NCBI GenBank assembly: GCA_025965975.1
Contig: JAOPVX010000221.1
Span: 1-33,906 of the forward strand
Length of the DNA stretch: 33,906 nt
Direction of reading: 5' to 3'
DNA from: Mycobacterium sp.
GTDB lineage: Bacteria > Actinomycetota > Actinomycetes > Mycobacteriales > Mycobacteriaceae
The notes beneath the pieces are model-generated. The model was given only the letters and a program-made list of their open reading frames with translations, was not told the DNA's origin and made no database searches. Positions 1 to 9,160 of this stretch are shown piece by piece. The translations under genes were made by a program, and so were the position numbers. Every line of letters starts with the position of its first letter. The first letter of the stretch is position 1.

Positions 1-1313
<1,313 letters not shown>

Positions 1314-1318
1314 GGGCT

Positions 1319-1350
1319 ACCGATGAGCGCTTGCGTGAAGAGGAGATAGC
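1319..1350 (+). repeat. Dispersed repeat copy carrying the guaB3 ribosome-binding site
   Basis: The segment containing CGATGAGCGCTTGCGTGAAG matches, in inverse orientation and with about two differences over 25 bases, the 32-bp unit that occurs three times in tandem at 31760-31855. It supplies the GAGGAG at 1340-1345 that precedes guaB3. It also encodes an eight-codon mini-ORF, MSACVKRR, at 1323-1349, closed by TAG. The match is read directly from sequence; any function is inference. Confidence 0.7.
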
Positions 1351-1356
1351 ACGGTC

Positions 1357-2493
1357 ATGCGCGACATGGTCGAAATCGGCATGGGCCGCACTGCCCGCCG
1401 CACCTACGAACTCGACGACATCACTATCGTGCCGTCTCGCCGTACCCGGTCGTCGCAGGACGTGTCGACGGCCTGGCAGATGGACGCCTACCGGTTCGAG
1501 ATCCCGGTGGTGAGCCATCCGACCGATGCGCTGGTGTCACCGGAGTTCGCCATCGAGCTGGGCCGACTTGGCGGCCTTGGCGTGCTCAACGGCGAAGGGC
1601 TGATCGGCCGGCACGCCGATGTCGAGTCCAAGATCCTCCAGGTCATCGAGGCCGCCGAAAAGGAGCCCGAGCCCTCGGCGGCCATCCGCTTGCTGCAGCA
1701 GCTGCATTCGGCGCCGCTTGACCCGGATCTGCTTGGCGCCGCGGTGGCGCGGATTCGCGAGGCCGGGGTGACGACGGCGGTGCGGGTCAGTCCGCAGAAC
1801 GCGCAGTCGTTGACGCCGTCGCTGGTTGCCGCCGGCATCGATCTGCTGGTCATCCAGGGCACCATCATTTCGGCCGAGCGGGTTGCGCAGGACGGCGAGC
1901 CGTTGAACCTCAAGACGTTCATCTCCGAGCTCGACGTGCCGGTGGTGGCCGGCGGCGTGCTCGACCACCGCACGGCGCTGCACCTGATGCGCACCGGTGC
2001 GGCCGGCGTCATCGTCGGCTACGGCTCGACCAGCGGCGTCACCACCAGCGACGAGGTGTTGGGTATCAGCGTGCCGATGGCCACCGCGATCGCCGACGCC
2101 GCCGCCGCCCGGCGCGAGTATCTCGACGAGACCGGCGGTCGTTATGTCCACGTGCTGGCCGACGGCGACATCCACACGTCTGGCGACCTGGCCAAGGCCA
2201 TCGCATGCGGGGCAGACGCGATGGTGCTCGGCACCCCGCTGGCGTCGGCGGCCGAAGCGCTTGGCGACGGCTGGTTCTGGCCGGCAGCGGCGGCCCACCC
2301 GTCGCTGCCGCGCGGTGCGTTGATGCAGGTGGCGTTCGGCGAGCGGCCGTCGCTGAAGCAGGTGCTTACCGGCCCGTCGGACGACCCGTTCGGCTCGCTG
2401 AACCTGGTCGGCGGCCTGCGCCGGTCGATGGCCAAGGCGGGTTACTGTGACCTCAAGGAGTTCCAGAAGGTTGGCCTGACCGTCGGAAGCTGA
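1357..2493 (+). CDS. guaB3: GuaB3 family IMP dehydrogenase-related protein
   Basis: An IMPDH-fold TIM-barrel protein of 378 residues without CBS domains, close to recalled mycobacterial GuaB3 (start region VEIGMGRTARRTYELDDI). Where GuaB2 has the catalytic-Cys loop GPGSICTT, this protein reads GYGSTSGVTTSDEV, with no Cys at that place, so classical IMPDH chemistry is doubtful here. The DGD and LGTPLAS segments of the phosphate-binding site are retained. The start at 1357 is preceded by GAGGAG at 1340-1345; an in-frame ATG at 1366 would give 375 residues, the length I recall for the M. tuberculosis protein. It is probably cotranscribed with guaB2. Its precise reaction is unsettled; a GMP-reductase-like or regulatory role is possible. 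Confidence 0.95.
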   Translation: MRDMVEIGMGRTARRTYELDDITIVPSRRTRSSQDVSTAWQMDAYRFEIPVVSHPTDALVSPEFAIELGRLGGLGVLNGEGLIGRHADVESKILQVIEAAEKEPEPSAAIRLLQQLHSAPLDPDLLGAAVARIREAGVTTAVRVSPQNAQSLTPSLVAAGIDLLVIQGTIISAERVAQDGEPLNLKTFISELDVPVVAGGVLDHRTALHLMRTGAAGVIVGYGSTSGVTTSDEVLGISVPMATAIADAAAARREYLDETGGRYVHVLADGDIHTSGDLAKAIACGADAMVLGTPLASAAEALGDGWFWPAAAAHPSLPRGALMQVAFGERPSLKQVLTGPSDDPFGSLNLVGGLRRSMAKAGYCDLKEFQKVGLTVGS

Positions 2494-2556
2494 CTTCTTT
2501 ACAAGTTAGGCGCTCCTGTCTAGAAAGCGGCCTCTCGGCAAGTCCATACTGATCGG

Positions 2557-4290
2557 ATGAAACCTGACTATGACGTTCTGATCATTGGTTCGGGGTTCGG
2601 GGGGAGTGTCACCGCGCTTCGGCTCACCGAGAAGGGCTATCGCGTCGGGGTGCTCGAGGCCGGCCGGCGGTTCAATGACGAAGACTTCGCCAAGACCTCG
2701 TGGAATCTGCGCAAGTTCTTGTGGGCACCGAAGTTCGGCATGTACGGCATTCAGCGGATCCACCTGCTGCGCAACGTGATGATCCTGGCGGGCGCCGGGG
2801 TCGGCGGGGGGTCGCTGAACTACGCCAACACCCTGTATGTGCCGCCGGAACCGTTCTTCGCCGACGGGCAGTGGTCACACATCACCGACTGGCGCGCCGA
2901 GTTGATGCCGCACTACGACCAGGCCCAGCGGATGCTCGGGGTGGTCAAGAACCCGACGTTCACCGACGCTGACCGCATCGTCAAGGAGGTCGCCGACGAG
3001 ATGGGCGTTGGCGACACGTTCGGGCCGACACCGGTCGGGGTGTTCTTCGGACCGGATGGTGAGAAGACGCCGGGCAAGACCGTGCCCGACCCGTACTTCG
3101 GCGGCGCCGGGCCCGCACGCACGGGCTGTATTGAATGTGGCTCATGCATGACGGGCTGCCGCTACGGTGCCAAGAACACATTGCTGAAGAACTACCTCGG
3201 TTTGGCGGAAAAGGCTGGGGCAGAAGTAATTCCGATGACCACAGTGACCGGCTTCGAGCACCGGTCCGACGGGCTGTGGAAGATCCGCACCAGCCGGACC
3301 GGCTTGCTGCCGCGCAAGAGGCGCTCGTACACCGCCTCGCACGTCGTGCTGGCCGCTGGCACGTGGGGGACCCAGAAACTGCTGTTCAAGATGCGTGACA
3401 GGGGGAACCTGCCCAAGCTTTCGGACAAGCTGGGCGTGCTGACCCGAACCAATTCGGAGTCGATCGTCGGTGCTGGCCGCTTCGTGGTGTCCCGCGACCT
3501 CGACCTCACGCACGGCGTCGCGATCACCTCGTCGATCCATCCGAGTTCCGACACGCATGTCGAGCCGGTGCGGTACGGCAAGGGGTCCAATGCGATGGGG
3601 CTGTTGCAGACCCTGATGACCGACGGCGCCGGGCCGCAGGGCACCGACGTTCCGCGGTGGCGGCAGTTCTTCCGCAACGCCGCCGCCGATCCGCGCGCCA
3701 CGCTTCGCATGCTCAACGTCAGGCACTGGAGTGAGCGGACGGTGATCGCGCTGGTGATGCAGCATCTGGACAACTCGATCACGACGTTCACCGAACGCAC
3801 GAAGCTGGGATTCCGTCGGATGACGAGCAAGCAGGGCCACGGCGAGCCGAACCCGACCTGGATTCCGGTGGGCAATGAGGTCACCCGCAGGATCGCCAAG
3901 AAGATCGACGGCGTCGCCGGTGGCACCTGGGGCGAGTTGTTCAACATCCCGCTCACCGCGCACTTCCTCGGCGGGGCGGCGATCGGCGACACCCCGGAGC
4001 ACGGCGTGATCGACCCCTACCAGCGGGTGTACGGATATCCGACGCTCTCGGTGATGGACGGCGCGGCGATCTCGGCGAATCTTGGTGTGAATCCCTCGCT
4101 TTCGATCACCGCGCAGGCCGAGCGGGCAGCGTCGCTATGGCCCAACAAGGGTCAGGTGGACCAGCGCCCGGTGCAGGGCGAGCCGTACAAGCGGCTCGCG
4201 CCGATCCCGCCGGAGCATCCCGTCGTGCCTGCCGATGCACCGGCGGCGCTGCGCCACCTCCCCAGCGAGCCGGTTAGCTCGGCGGGCTGA
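2557..4290 (+). CDS. choD: ChoD, GMC-family putative cholesterol oxidase
   Basis: FAD-dependent GMC oxidoreductase of 577 residues, near-identical in length and sequence to recalled Rv3409c. The N-terminal dinucleotide-binding motif is IIGSGFGGS (residues 9-17), followed by the GMC signature AGAGVGGGSLNYAN around residues 79-91. The C-terminal part has HFLGGAAIGDTPEHGV and the FAD-binding VMDGAAISANLGVNPS segment. A four-cysteine cluster C-x2-C-x2-C-x3-C (Cys191, 194, 197, 201) resembles an iron-sulfur ligand set. Members are annotated as cholesterol oxidase, but ChoD is not established as the main sterol-oxidising enzyme in mycobacteria, so the substrate is uncertain. It lies 63 bp after guaB3 on the same strand, the same neighbourhood as in M. 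tuberculosis. Confidence 0.93.
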   Translation: MKPDYDVLIIGSGFGGSVTALRLTEKGYRVGVLEAGRRFNDEDFAKTSWNLRKFLWAPKFGMYGIQRIHLLRNVMILAGAGVGGGSLNYANTLYVPPEPFFADGQWSHITDWRAELMPHYDQAQRMLGVVKNPTFTDADRIVKEVADEMGVGDTFGPTPVGVFFGPDGEKTPGKTVPDPYFGGAGPARTGCIECGSCMTGCRYGAKNTLLKNYLGLAEKAGAEVIPMTTVTGFEHRSDGLWKIRTSRTGLLPRKRRSYTASHVVLAAGTWGTQKLLFKMRDRGNLPKLSDKLGVLTRTNSESIVGAGRFVVSRDLDLTHGVAITSSIHPSSDTHVEPVRYGKGSNAMGLLQTLMTDGAGPQGTDVPRWRQFFRNAAADPRATLRMLNVRHWSERTVIALVMQHLDNSITTFTERTKLGFRRMTSKQGHGEPNPTWIPVGNEVTRRIAKKIDGVAGGTWGELFNIPLTAHFLGGAAIGDTPEHGVIDPYQRVYGYPTLSVMDGAAISANLGVNPSLSITAQAERAASLWPNKGQVDQRPVQGEPYKRLAPIPPEHPVVPADAPAALRHLPSEPVSSAG

Positions 4291-4399
4291 CAGGAGCCCT
4301 ACGCAAAGATTCACCCGCGGTTCTGTTACTTGTCGGCTGCGCACAGGTAGGAATGAATCTCACTGTCATGTCGTAACTTGCGATGAAAGCGAGATTCCG

Positions 4400-4798
4400 T
4401 TGACCATTGCGCGTATCGGCCGCCGGGTGCCGTTGACATTCGGCGTCATCGCCATAGCGGCTGGAATGCTGTCGGTGGCGTGTAGCTCGAACGGCACAAC
4501 GGCGCCCACCACGACGACCACGACGACGACCAGTTCGGCCGCCAGTAGCGGCGGCGGTGGTGGCCATCACGAGAAACACGACTCGACTGGCGGTGGCGCC
4601 GGCCCCGCTGACACTGGCGCCACCGACACCGTTGCTCCCAGCACCGTCACCAACACCGAGACAGACATTCAGACCACGGTCCAGACGCCGATCGCGACGG
4701 CTACCCAGACCGTCACCGCGACTCCGACCTACCAACCGCGTGATGTGAACCCACCTAACGACAACCGGAATCAGTTCGGGTCCCAGCAAGGTCACTGA
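4400..4798 (+). CDS. Small Thr-rich secreted lipoprotein, function unknown
   Basis: Unrecognised protein of 132 residues if started at TTG 4400. The N-terminus MTIARIGRRVPLTFG leads into a hydrophobic stretch and ends in LSVAC, a plausible lipobox with Cys28 as the lipidated residue. Behind it lies a low-complexity linker: a run of Thr (about residues 33-43), then Ser/Gly and a GGGGGHHEKHD patch, then a Thr/Val-rich tail ending QFGSQQGH. No catalytic domain is visible. TTG is chosen because it gives a complete signal peptide, and a possible -10 (TAACTT, 4374-4379) with a purine-rich GAAAGCGAG lies just upstream. A six-codon mini-ORF (ATG 4383 to TGA 4403) overlaps the start. Probably anchored outside the cytoplasmic membrane. 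The start codon is the weakest part of the call. Confidence 0.65.
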   Translation: MTIARIGRRVPLTFGVIAIAAGMLSVACSSNGTTAPTTTTTTTTSSAASSGGGGGHHEKHDSTGGGAGPADTGATDTVAPSTVTNTETDIQTTVQTPIATATQTVTATPTYQPRDVNPPNDNRNQFGSQQGH

Positions 4799-4850
4799 TA
4801 CGCGACCGTTTCTGCATTGCCTAGCGATCGAACCCGTCGGCGCGGCTGGT

Positions 4851-4856
4851 TAGACT
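4851..4856 (+). promoter_or_regulatory. Candidate -10 box for phoY
   Basis: TAGACT fits the mycobacterial TANNNT -10 consensus. Transcription would start near 4863 and give a leader of about 64 nt before the phoU gene, which has its own GGAGGG ribosome-binding site at 4915-4920. No convincing -35 is seen. Confidence 0.4.
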
Positions 4857-4926
4857 AGGTGGCGCGGGAGTACCTGATTGACGCCGGCTGTAAGGCCGAC
4901 GGGTACCGAAGAGCGGAGGGCAAACC

Positions 4927-5586
4927 ATGCGGACGACGTTCTATGAGGAGTTATCCGCGCTTTCCGCGCGGGTCGGTGACATGTGCGGGCTGGCCGCGGA
5001 CGCGATGGAGCACGCCACGCAAGCGCTACTTGGGGCGGACCTTTCCGTCGCCGAACAAGTCATCGCCGACCACGAGCACATCGCGGCGATGAGCCTGCGG
5101 GCCGAGGGCAGTGCGCTCAAACTGCTCGCACTGCAACAGCCGGTCGCCGGCGACCTGAGGACGATCGTGAGCTCGATCCACGTCGGCGCCGATATCGAGC
5201 GGATGGGCGCGCTTGCCGTGCACGTCGCCCGCATCGCGCGGCTGCGGCATCCCGAATGCGCGTTGCCCGACGAGGTTCGCGCCTGCTTCGCTGAAATGGG
5301 CACCTTGGCAGTCCAACTGGCCCGAACGGCGCGGGAGGTGCTGGTGTCGGGCGATCCCGACCGGGCCGCACGCCTTCGCGATGCGGACGATGCTGTCGAC
5401 GCCGTGCATCGCCACCTCTTCACGCTGCTGATCGACCACAAATGGCAGGACGGGGTCCTTTCCGCGGTCGACGTCGCGCTGCTGGGCCGGTTCTACGAAC
5501 GCTTCGCCGACCACGCCGTCCAGATCGGCAGGCGGGTGGTGTTCGAGACAACCGGCGGACTGCCCGATCACAAACAGATGGCGTAG
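4927..5586 (+). CDS. phoY: PhoU/PhoY phosphate-uptake regulator
   Basis: A 219-residue PhoU family protein, the usual length for mycobacterial PhoY1/PhoY2. PhoU proteins link the Pst phosphate transporter to the SenX3-RegX3 two-component system and keep the phosphate-starvation response off when phosphate is ample; in mycobacteria loss of PhoY raises RegX3 output. Two PhoU three-helix repeats are visible: residues about 10-95, including [27 protein letters not shown], and about 110-205, including [22 protein letters not shown]; both carry the acidic metal-site residues. GGAGGG at 4915-4920 is spaced six bases from ATG 4927, fixing the start. No pst genes adjoin it, so it is a stand-alone copy. 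Which paralogue (phoY1 or phoY2) it corresponds to cannot be decided from this window. Confidence 0.93.
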   Translation: MRTTFYEELSALSARVGDMCGLAADAMEHATQALLGADLSVAEQVIADHEHIAAMSLRAEGSALKLLALQQPVAGDLRTIVSSIHVGADIERMGALAVHVARIARLRHPECALPDEVRACFAEMGTLAVQLARTAREVLVSGDPDRAARLRDADDAVDAVHRHLFTLLIDHKWQDGVLSAVDVALLGRFYERFADHAVQIGRRVVFETTGGLPDHKQMA

Positions 5587-5667
5587 CCAAGGGTGATGTC
5601 GTCGTCAGCCATCCAAACGGTCGATCATTCGGCGGCATCGACACCGAAACCGTGTGGCCAGCCTGCC

Positions 5668-5683
5668 GTCGCCTAGCGGCGAC
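5668..5683. terminator. Small hairpin between convergent phoY and CMD-like genes
   Basis: A perfect six-base-pair stem GTCGCC/GGCGAC with loop TAGC lies in the 122-bp gap between two convergent genes. There is no U-tract on either side, so an intrinsic terminator of the enterobacterial kind is not indicated, but GC hairpins without U-tracts are usual in mycobacterial 3' ends. Confidence 0.35.
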
Positions 5684-5708
5684 AAGCAGTCCGACGCATT
5701 TGACCTGT

Positions 5709-6023
5709 CTACAGGAGCGTGTCGGCGGCGATCATCGACGCCGAGATCGCAGCGGGGAATCCGCCGTAGAACGCACAGTGGGTGATCAGCGCCGATATCT
5801 CGTCGATGGTCACGCCGTTGTCGCGGGCGCGTCGAAGATGGGCGGGCAGCTCCTCCGGGCGGTAGAGGACCGTCAATGCAGCCAGCGTCGCGATGCTGCG
5901 GTCGCGGGGGCTGAGCCGCGCATCCGTCCAGACATCGGAGTACAGCGGGCCGTTGATCAGATCCGTCAGTTCGGGCGTGAAGGCTCGGGCAGCCTCGCGG
6001 GGCGAGTCCGGATAGTTCGTCAT
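5709..6023 (-). CDS. Carboxymuconolactone decarboxylase family protein
   Basis: A 104-residue all-helical protein of the CMD/AhpD superfamily. The signature region runs from about residue 41 to 95: RDRSIATLAALTVLYRPEEL, then HLRRARDNGVTIDEISALI, and THCAFYGGFPAAISA. It has a single Cys in the HCAFYGG segment and no CxxC pair, so it resembles the decarboxylase branch rather than AhpD-type alkylhydroperoxidases. The start ATG at 6023 has AGGGA about nine bases upstream. It diverges from the reductase operon starting at 6102 with a 78-bp gap between them, and may belong to the same accessory catabolic function. The substrate cannot be inferred from the sequence. Confidence 0.85.
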   Translation of the reverse strand: MTNYPDSPREAARAFTPELTDLINGPLYSDVWTDARLSPRDRSIATLAALTVLYRPEELPAHLRRARDNGVTIDEISALITHCAFYGGFPAAISASMIAADTLL

Positions 6024-6089
6024 ACGTCATCCCTACCAGGGCGGACGTCGGCGTTCTCGTAAACCGTTGCGACAAAACATTGAGTGCTT

Positions 6090-6095
6090 TATGGT
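6090..6095 (+). promoter_or_regulatory. -10 box for a leaderless transcript
   Basis: TATGGT fits TANNNT and lies exactly six bases before GTG 6102. A possible -35, TTGCGA at 6067-6072, is spaced 17 bp upstream. No Shine-Dalgarno sequence precedes the GTG, which supports leaderless initiation of the reductase operon. Confidence 0.5.
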
Positions 6096-6101
6096 CTCGC
6101 C

Positions 6102-7208
6102 GTGCAGACATACAAGGTGGCGGTGTGGGCCACCGGCGGTGTCGGGAGGTTCGCGATCCGTACGGTCGTCGACCGGCCGACCCTCGAGCTGGTAGGTGCC
6201 TGGGTCCATTCGGCACACAAGGACGGTGAGGACGTCGGCACGTTGGCCGGGATCGCTCCGGTCGGTGTTCGCGCCAGCCGCGACGAGGCGGCCGTGCTGA
6301 ACGGCGACGCGGACTGCGTCGTCTACGCGGCTCCTGCCGGCTCGCGACCGAAAGAGGCGCTGGCCGACCTCTGCCGCATCCTGGCTGCGGGCAAGAACGT
6401 CGTCACCACATCGCTTCCCGGCCTGGTATACGAACGCGGGTCGCTGTCGGAACGCCATCTCGACGCGATTCGCCAAGCGGCGCACGCCGGTTCGAGTTCG
6501 ATCTTCTCCTCGGGCGTTGAACCGGGATTCGGCTGCGACCTGTTCCCGATCGCGCTCATGACCATGTCGCACAAGGTGTACTCCGTTCGCGGCATCGAGA
6601 TCACCAACTACTCCCGGTATCCGGTCGAGTTCGACATGCGCGAGTTGTTCGGGTTCGGCCAGCCGCTGGACTATCAGGGCGGCCTGAAAAGCCCGGGCGT
6701 GTTGACGTGGGGCTGGGGCGCCGCGGTGACCATGGTCGCCGATGCGCTCGGTGTGCAGCTCGCGGAGATAAGGGAATCGTGCGAGTTTCTGCCGACGCCG
6801 CGGCGGCTCGAAACCGCCTGCGGTGTCATCGAAGCGGGCACCGTCGGTGCGACCTACGCGAAATGCATCGGCGTGGTCGACGGCCAGGAAGTGATCGCCA
6901 TCGAGCACGTCGACCGAATGGCCGACGACCTCGCCCCTGACTGGCCGACGAGCCGCTCGGGCAAAACGGACGGCACATGGCGGGTCATCGTCGACGGCGA
7001 ACCAAGCTTCGACGCCGAATTCGAAGTCGGCTTCCGCCAGGACGAGAACTCCAGCGACCAAGGCCTGCTCGCCACGGGCATGCGCGCTGTCAACGCCATC
7101 CCGTGGGTGTGCGATGCCGAGCCGGGCATCGTCGACGCGTTGCATCTGCCATTGACCTCACCGCTGGGCGCACTGCACCCGCATCGCGACGGCGTACCGG
7201 CGTTCTGA
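6102..7208 (+). CDS. Dihydrodipicolinate-reductase-like NAD(P)H-dependent oxidoreductase
   Basis: A 368-residue member of the family variously annotated as dihydrodipicolinate reductase N-terminal domain protein or NAD(P)H-dependent amine dehydrogenase (2,4-diaminopentanoate dehydrogenase-like). The N-terminal Rossmann motif is KVAVWATGGVGRFAIR at about residues 5-20, followed by DCVVYAAPAGSRPKEAL and a conserved GVEPGFGCDLFPIAL segment near the middle. A second, diverged member of the family lies at 8083-9150 in the same operon. The start is set at GTG 6102 because the family begins two to four residues before the Rossmann strand; GTG 6084 is in frame but would add six residues upstream of the predicted transcript start. 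It is first in a four-gene operon with an SDR and a TetR regulator. Cofactor binding is clear; substrate is unknown. It is not a lysine-pathway DapB, which is shorter and has a different C-terminal domain. Confidence 0.82.
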   Translation: MQTYKVAVWATGGVGRFAIRTVVDRPTLELVGAWVHSAHKDGEDVGTLAGIAPVGVRASRDEAAVLNGDADCVVYAAPAGSRPKEALADLCRILAAGKNVVTTSLPGLVYERGSLSERHLDAIRQAAHAGSSSIFSSGVEPGFGCDLFPIALMTMSHKVYSVRGIEITNYSRYPVEFDMRELFGFGQPLDYQGGLKSPGVLTWGWGAAVTMVADALGVQLAEIRESCEFLPTPRRLETACGVIEAGTVGATYAKCIGVVDGQEVIAIEHVDRMADDLAPDWPTSRSGKTDGTWRVIVDGEPSFDAEFEVGFRQDENSSDQGLLATGMRAVNAIPWVCDAEPGIVDALHLPLTSPLGALHPHRDGVPAF

Positions 7209-7209
7209 C

Positions 7210-8073
7210 ATGGGCACACTCGACGGCAAGATCGCGATCGTCACCGGCACCAGCAGGGGCGTTGGCGTCGGCATCGCGCACGAACTGCTGCGCGCCGGCG
7301 CCACGGTCATCGGCTGCTCGCGGTCCCAGCTCGATGCGCTTCCCGGGGTGGAGGCGGAACCGGACTGGGCGCGTCGGTCCGCGCAAATGACATGCGACCA
7401 AGGCGATTACCGCGCCATCGACGCGTTGGTATCGCAGGTGGCGGCGACATACGGCCGCATCGACATCCTCGTCAACAACGCTGGTGGCACGGTGCCCGCC
7501 CCGAACGTCGAGGACGTGCCCGCACTCGTCCAGAAGATTCAGGGCGCACCGCGCAGCGACGACGACTATGAGCGCACGGTGCTGTTTCACTCCTTCGCGA
7601 TCCAGATGAACCTGATCAGCCCGCTGTGGTTCGCCATTCGGGTGTATCGGCAGATGCGCGTCCAAGAGGGCGCCGGGTCGATCGTCAACATCTCCAGCGG
7701 CGCAGGTCATCCCGCCGGTGCGCCGACGCTGGTGTCCTACGGCGCCGCCAAGGCGGGTCTGAACCACATGACCCGATCGCTGGCCCAGGAGTGGGGTCCA
7801 CGCGTCCGCGTCAACTGCCTGGCCCTCGGCCCGACCATGACCGACAACTTCCGTAGCTTCGTGCTGCCCAAGGACGACCCAGACGGTGCCGAGTACTTCC
7901 GCAACGTTCCACTCAAACGCGCGGGCGAGCCCGCCGAAGTCGGCCGGGCATGCGTGTTCTTGTGCAGTGGCGCGGCCGATTTCATCAACGGCACCACGAT
8001 CGAGATCGATGGCGGAATGCTGCCCGGCGTGCTGTACGAAGCCGGCCTGAAAACCATCACCGACCTGCTCTAG
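7210..8073 (+). CDS. Short-chain dehydrogenase/reductase
   Basis: Classical SDR of 287 residues, oxidising or reducing an alcohol/ketone with NAD(P). Cofactor motif TGTSRGVGVG at 12-21, structural NNAG at 89-92, catalytic Ser162 or Ser163 in VNISSG, Tyr177 and Lys181 in YGAAK, and the C-terminal NGTTIEIDGGM. Asp/Arg determinants after strand 2 are not typical enough to decide NAD from NADP. There is an extra segment of about 25 residues (100-125) between NNAG and the substrate-side helix. Its ATG lies one base after the stop of the upstream reductase, showing tight coupling. It sits between two paralogous reductases, so the three enzymes probably act on one substrate series. Confidence 0.9.
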   Translation: MGTLDGKIAIVTGTSRGVGVGIAHELLRAGATVIGCSRSQLDALPGVEAEPDWARRSAQMTCDQGDYRAIDALVSQVAATYGRIDILVNNAGGTVPAPNVEDVPALVQKIQGAPRSDDDYERTVLFHSFAIQMNLISPLWFAIRVYRQMRVQEGAGSIVNISSGAGHPAGAPTLVSYGAAKAGLNHMTRSLAQEWGPRVRVNCLALGPTMTDNFRSFVLPKDDPDGAEYFRNVPLKRAGEPAEVGRACVFLCSGAADFINGTTIEIDGGMLPGVLYEAGLKTITDLL

Positions 8074-8082
8074 GGGACACGA

Positions 8083-9150
8083 GTGCGACGAGTCATCCAG
8101 TTCTCCACCGGCAATGTGGGCCGCCACGCGCTGCGCACGATCATCGGGCGCCCCGATCTCGAACTCGTCGGCGTGCACGCCAACGGCGCACAGAAGGTGG
8201 GACGAGACGCCGCCGAGCTCTGTGGTCTCGATGAACCCAGCGGCGTGGTGGCCACCGACGACATCGACGCGCTGGTCGCCCTGCACGCCGACTGTGTGGT
8301 GTACACCTCGCAGGCCGAGACCCGTCCCGCAAAGGCGCTCGACCAGATATCCCGATTCCTTGCTGCGGGCACCAATGTTGTTGGCACCTCGATGGTCTGG
8401 CTGGTCGCGCCTGAGCATGCCGACGCCTGGCTGCGCGATCCGCTGGACCGGGCATGCAAGGCCGGAGACACCTCGCTGTACATCAACGGCATCGACCCCG
8501 GGTTCTCCGGCGACACCCTGGTGTACACCGCGTTGAGTTTGTCGGCACGTGCCACCGCGATCACCGTGCAGGAGATCTTGGACTACGGTAGCTACGACGA
8601 CGCCGAATTCACCGGCGTCAGCATGGGATTCGGAACCACACCCGATCACACGCCGATCATGTTCCAGCCCGGTGTACTGACATCCCTGTGGGGCGGGCAG
8701 GTCAGAAGCCTCGCCGACGGCCTCGGCGTCGAGCTCGACGCCGTTCGTGAACGGCACGAAACCTGGGTCACGCCAGAACCGATCGAGTGCACGATGATGA
8801 CCGTGCCCCCTGGGCGCGTGGCCGCCGTCCGATTCGCGGTCCAGGGTGTGCACGACGGCCTGCCTGTCATCACCATGGAACACGTCAACCGGCTCACCGA
8901 TGCCGCCGCCCCCCACTGGCCCTATCCGCCCGACGGACGCTCCGGCGTCCACCGCGTCACCCTCGCGGGCGACCCGGGCGTCGAGATCAACGCACACGTC
9001 GGCCTGGCCGGCATCGACCACAACCAGGGCGGCGTGATCGCCACCGCGGCCCGCGCCGTCAACATGATCGAGCCGGTGTGCACCGCGGTAAGCGGCCTGC
9101 TCGCAGCGCGCGATCTGCCCGCCGCACACATCCGCGGTGTGATGTGGTGA
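8083..9150 (+). CDS. Second dihydrodipicolinate-reductase-like oxidoreductase
   Basis: A 355-residue paralogue of the gene at 6102-7208, with the same architecture: Rossmann motif RVIQFSTGNVGRHALR at residues 3-18, DCVVYTSQAETRPAKAL, a GIDPGFSGDTLVYTAL segment matching GVEPGFGCDLFPIAL of the first copy, and a C-terminal VNMIEPVC. Identity to the first copy is only partial, so this is an old duplication or a two-component enzyme set, not a recent repeat. GTG 8083 is preceded by AGGGGAC overlapping the SDR stop codon. Substrate unknown; family members are widespread and multi-copy in mycobacteria, usually near lipid, sterol or xenobiotic catabolism genes. Confidence 0.82.
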   Translation: MRRVIQFSTGNVGRHALRTIIGRPDLELVGVHANGAQKVGRDAAELCGLDEPSGVVATDDIDALVALHADCVVYTSQAETRPAKALDQISRFLAAGTNVVGTSMVWLVAPEHADAWLRDPLDRACKAGDTSLYINGIDPGFSGDTLVYTALSLSARATAITVQEILDYGSYDDAEFTGVSMGFGTTPDHTPIMFQPGVLTSLWGGQVRSLADGLGVELDAVRERHETWVTPEPIECTMMTVPPGRVAAVRFAVQGVHDGLPVITMEHVNRLTDAAAPHWPYPPDGRSGVHRVTLAGDPGVEINAHVGLAGIDHNQGGVIATAARAVNMIEPVCTAVSGLLAARDLPAAHIRGVMW

Positions 9151-9160
9151 TCTGGATGCC

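Noticed and set aside
5018-5034. CGCAAGCGCT in phoY as another copy of the 32-bp repeat core
   Set aside because: Only ten bases match, inside conserved PhoU codons (ATQALLGA); coincidence.
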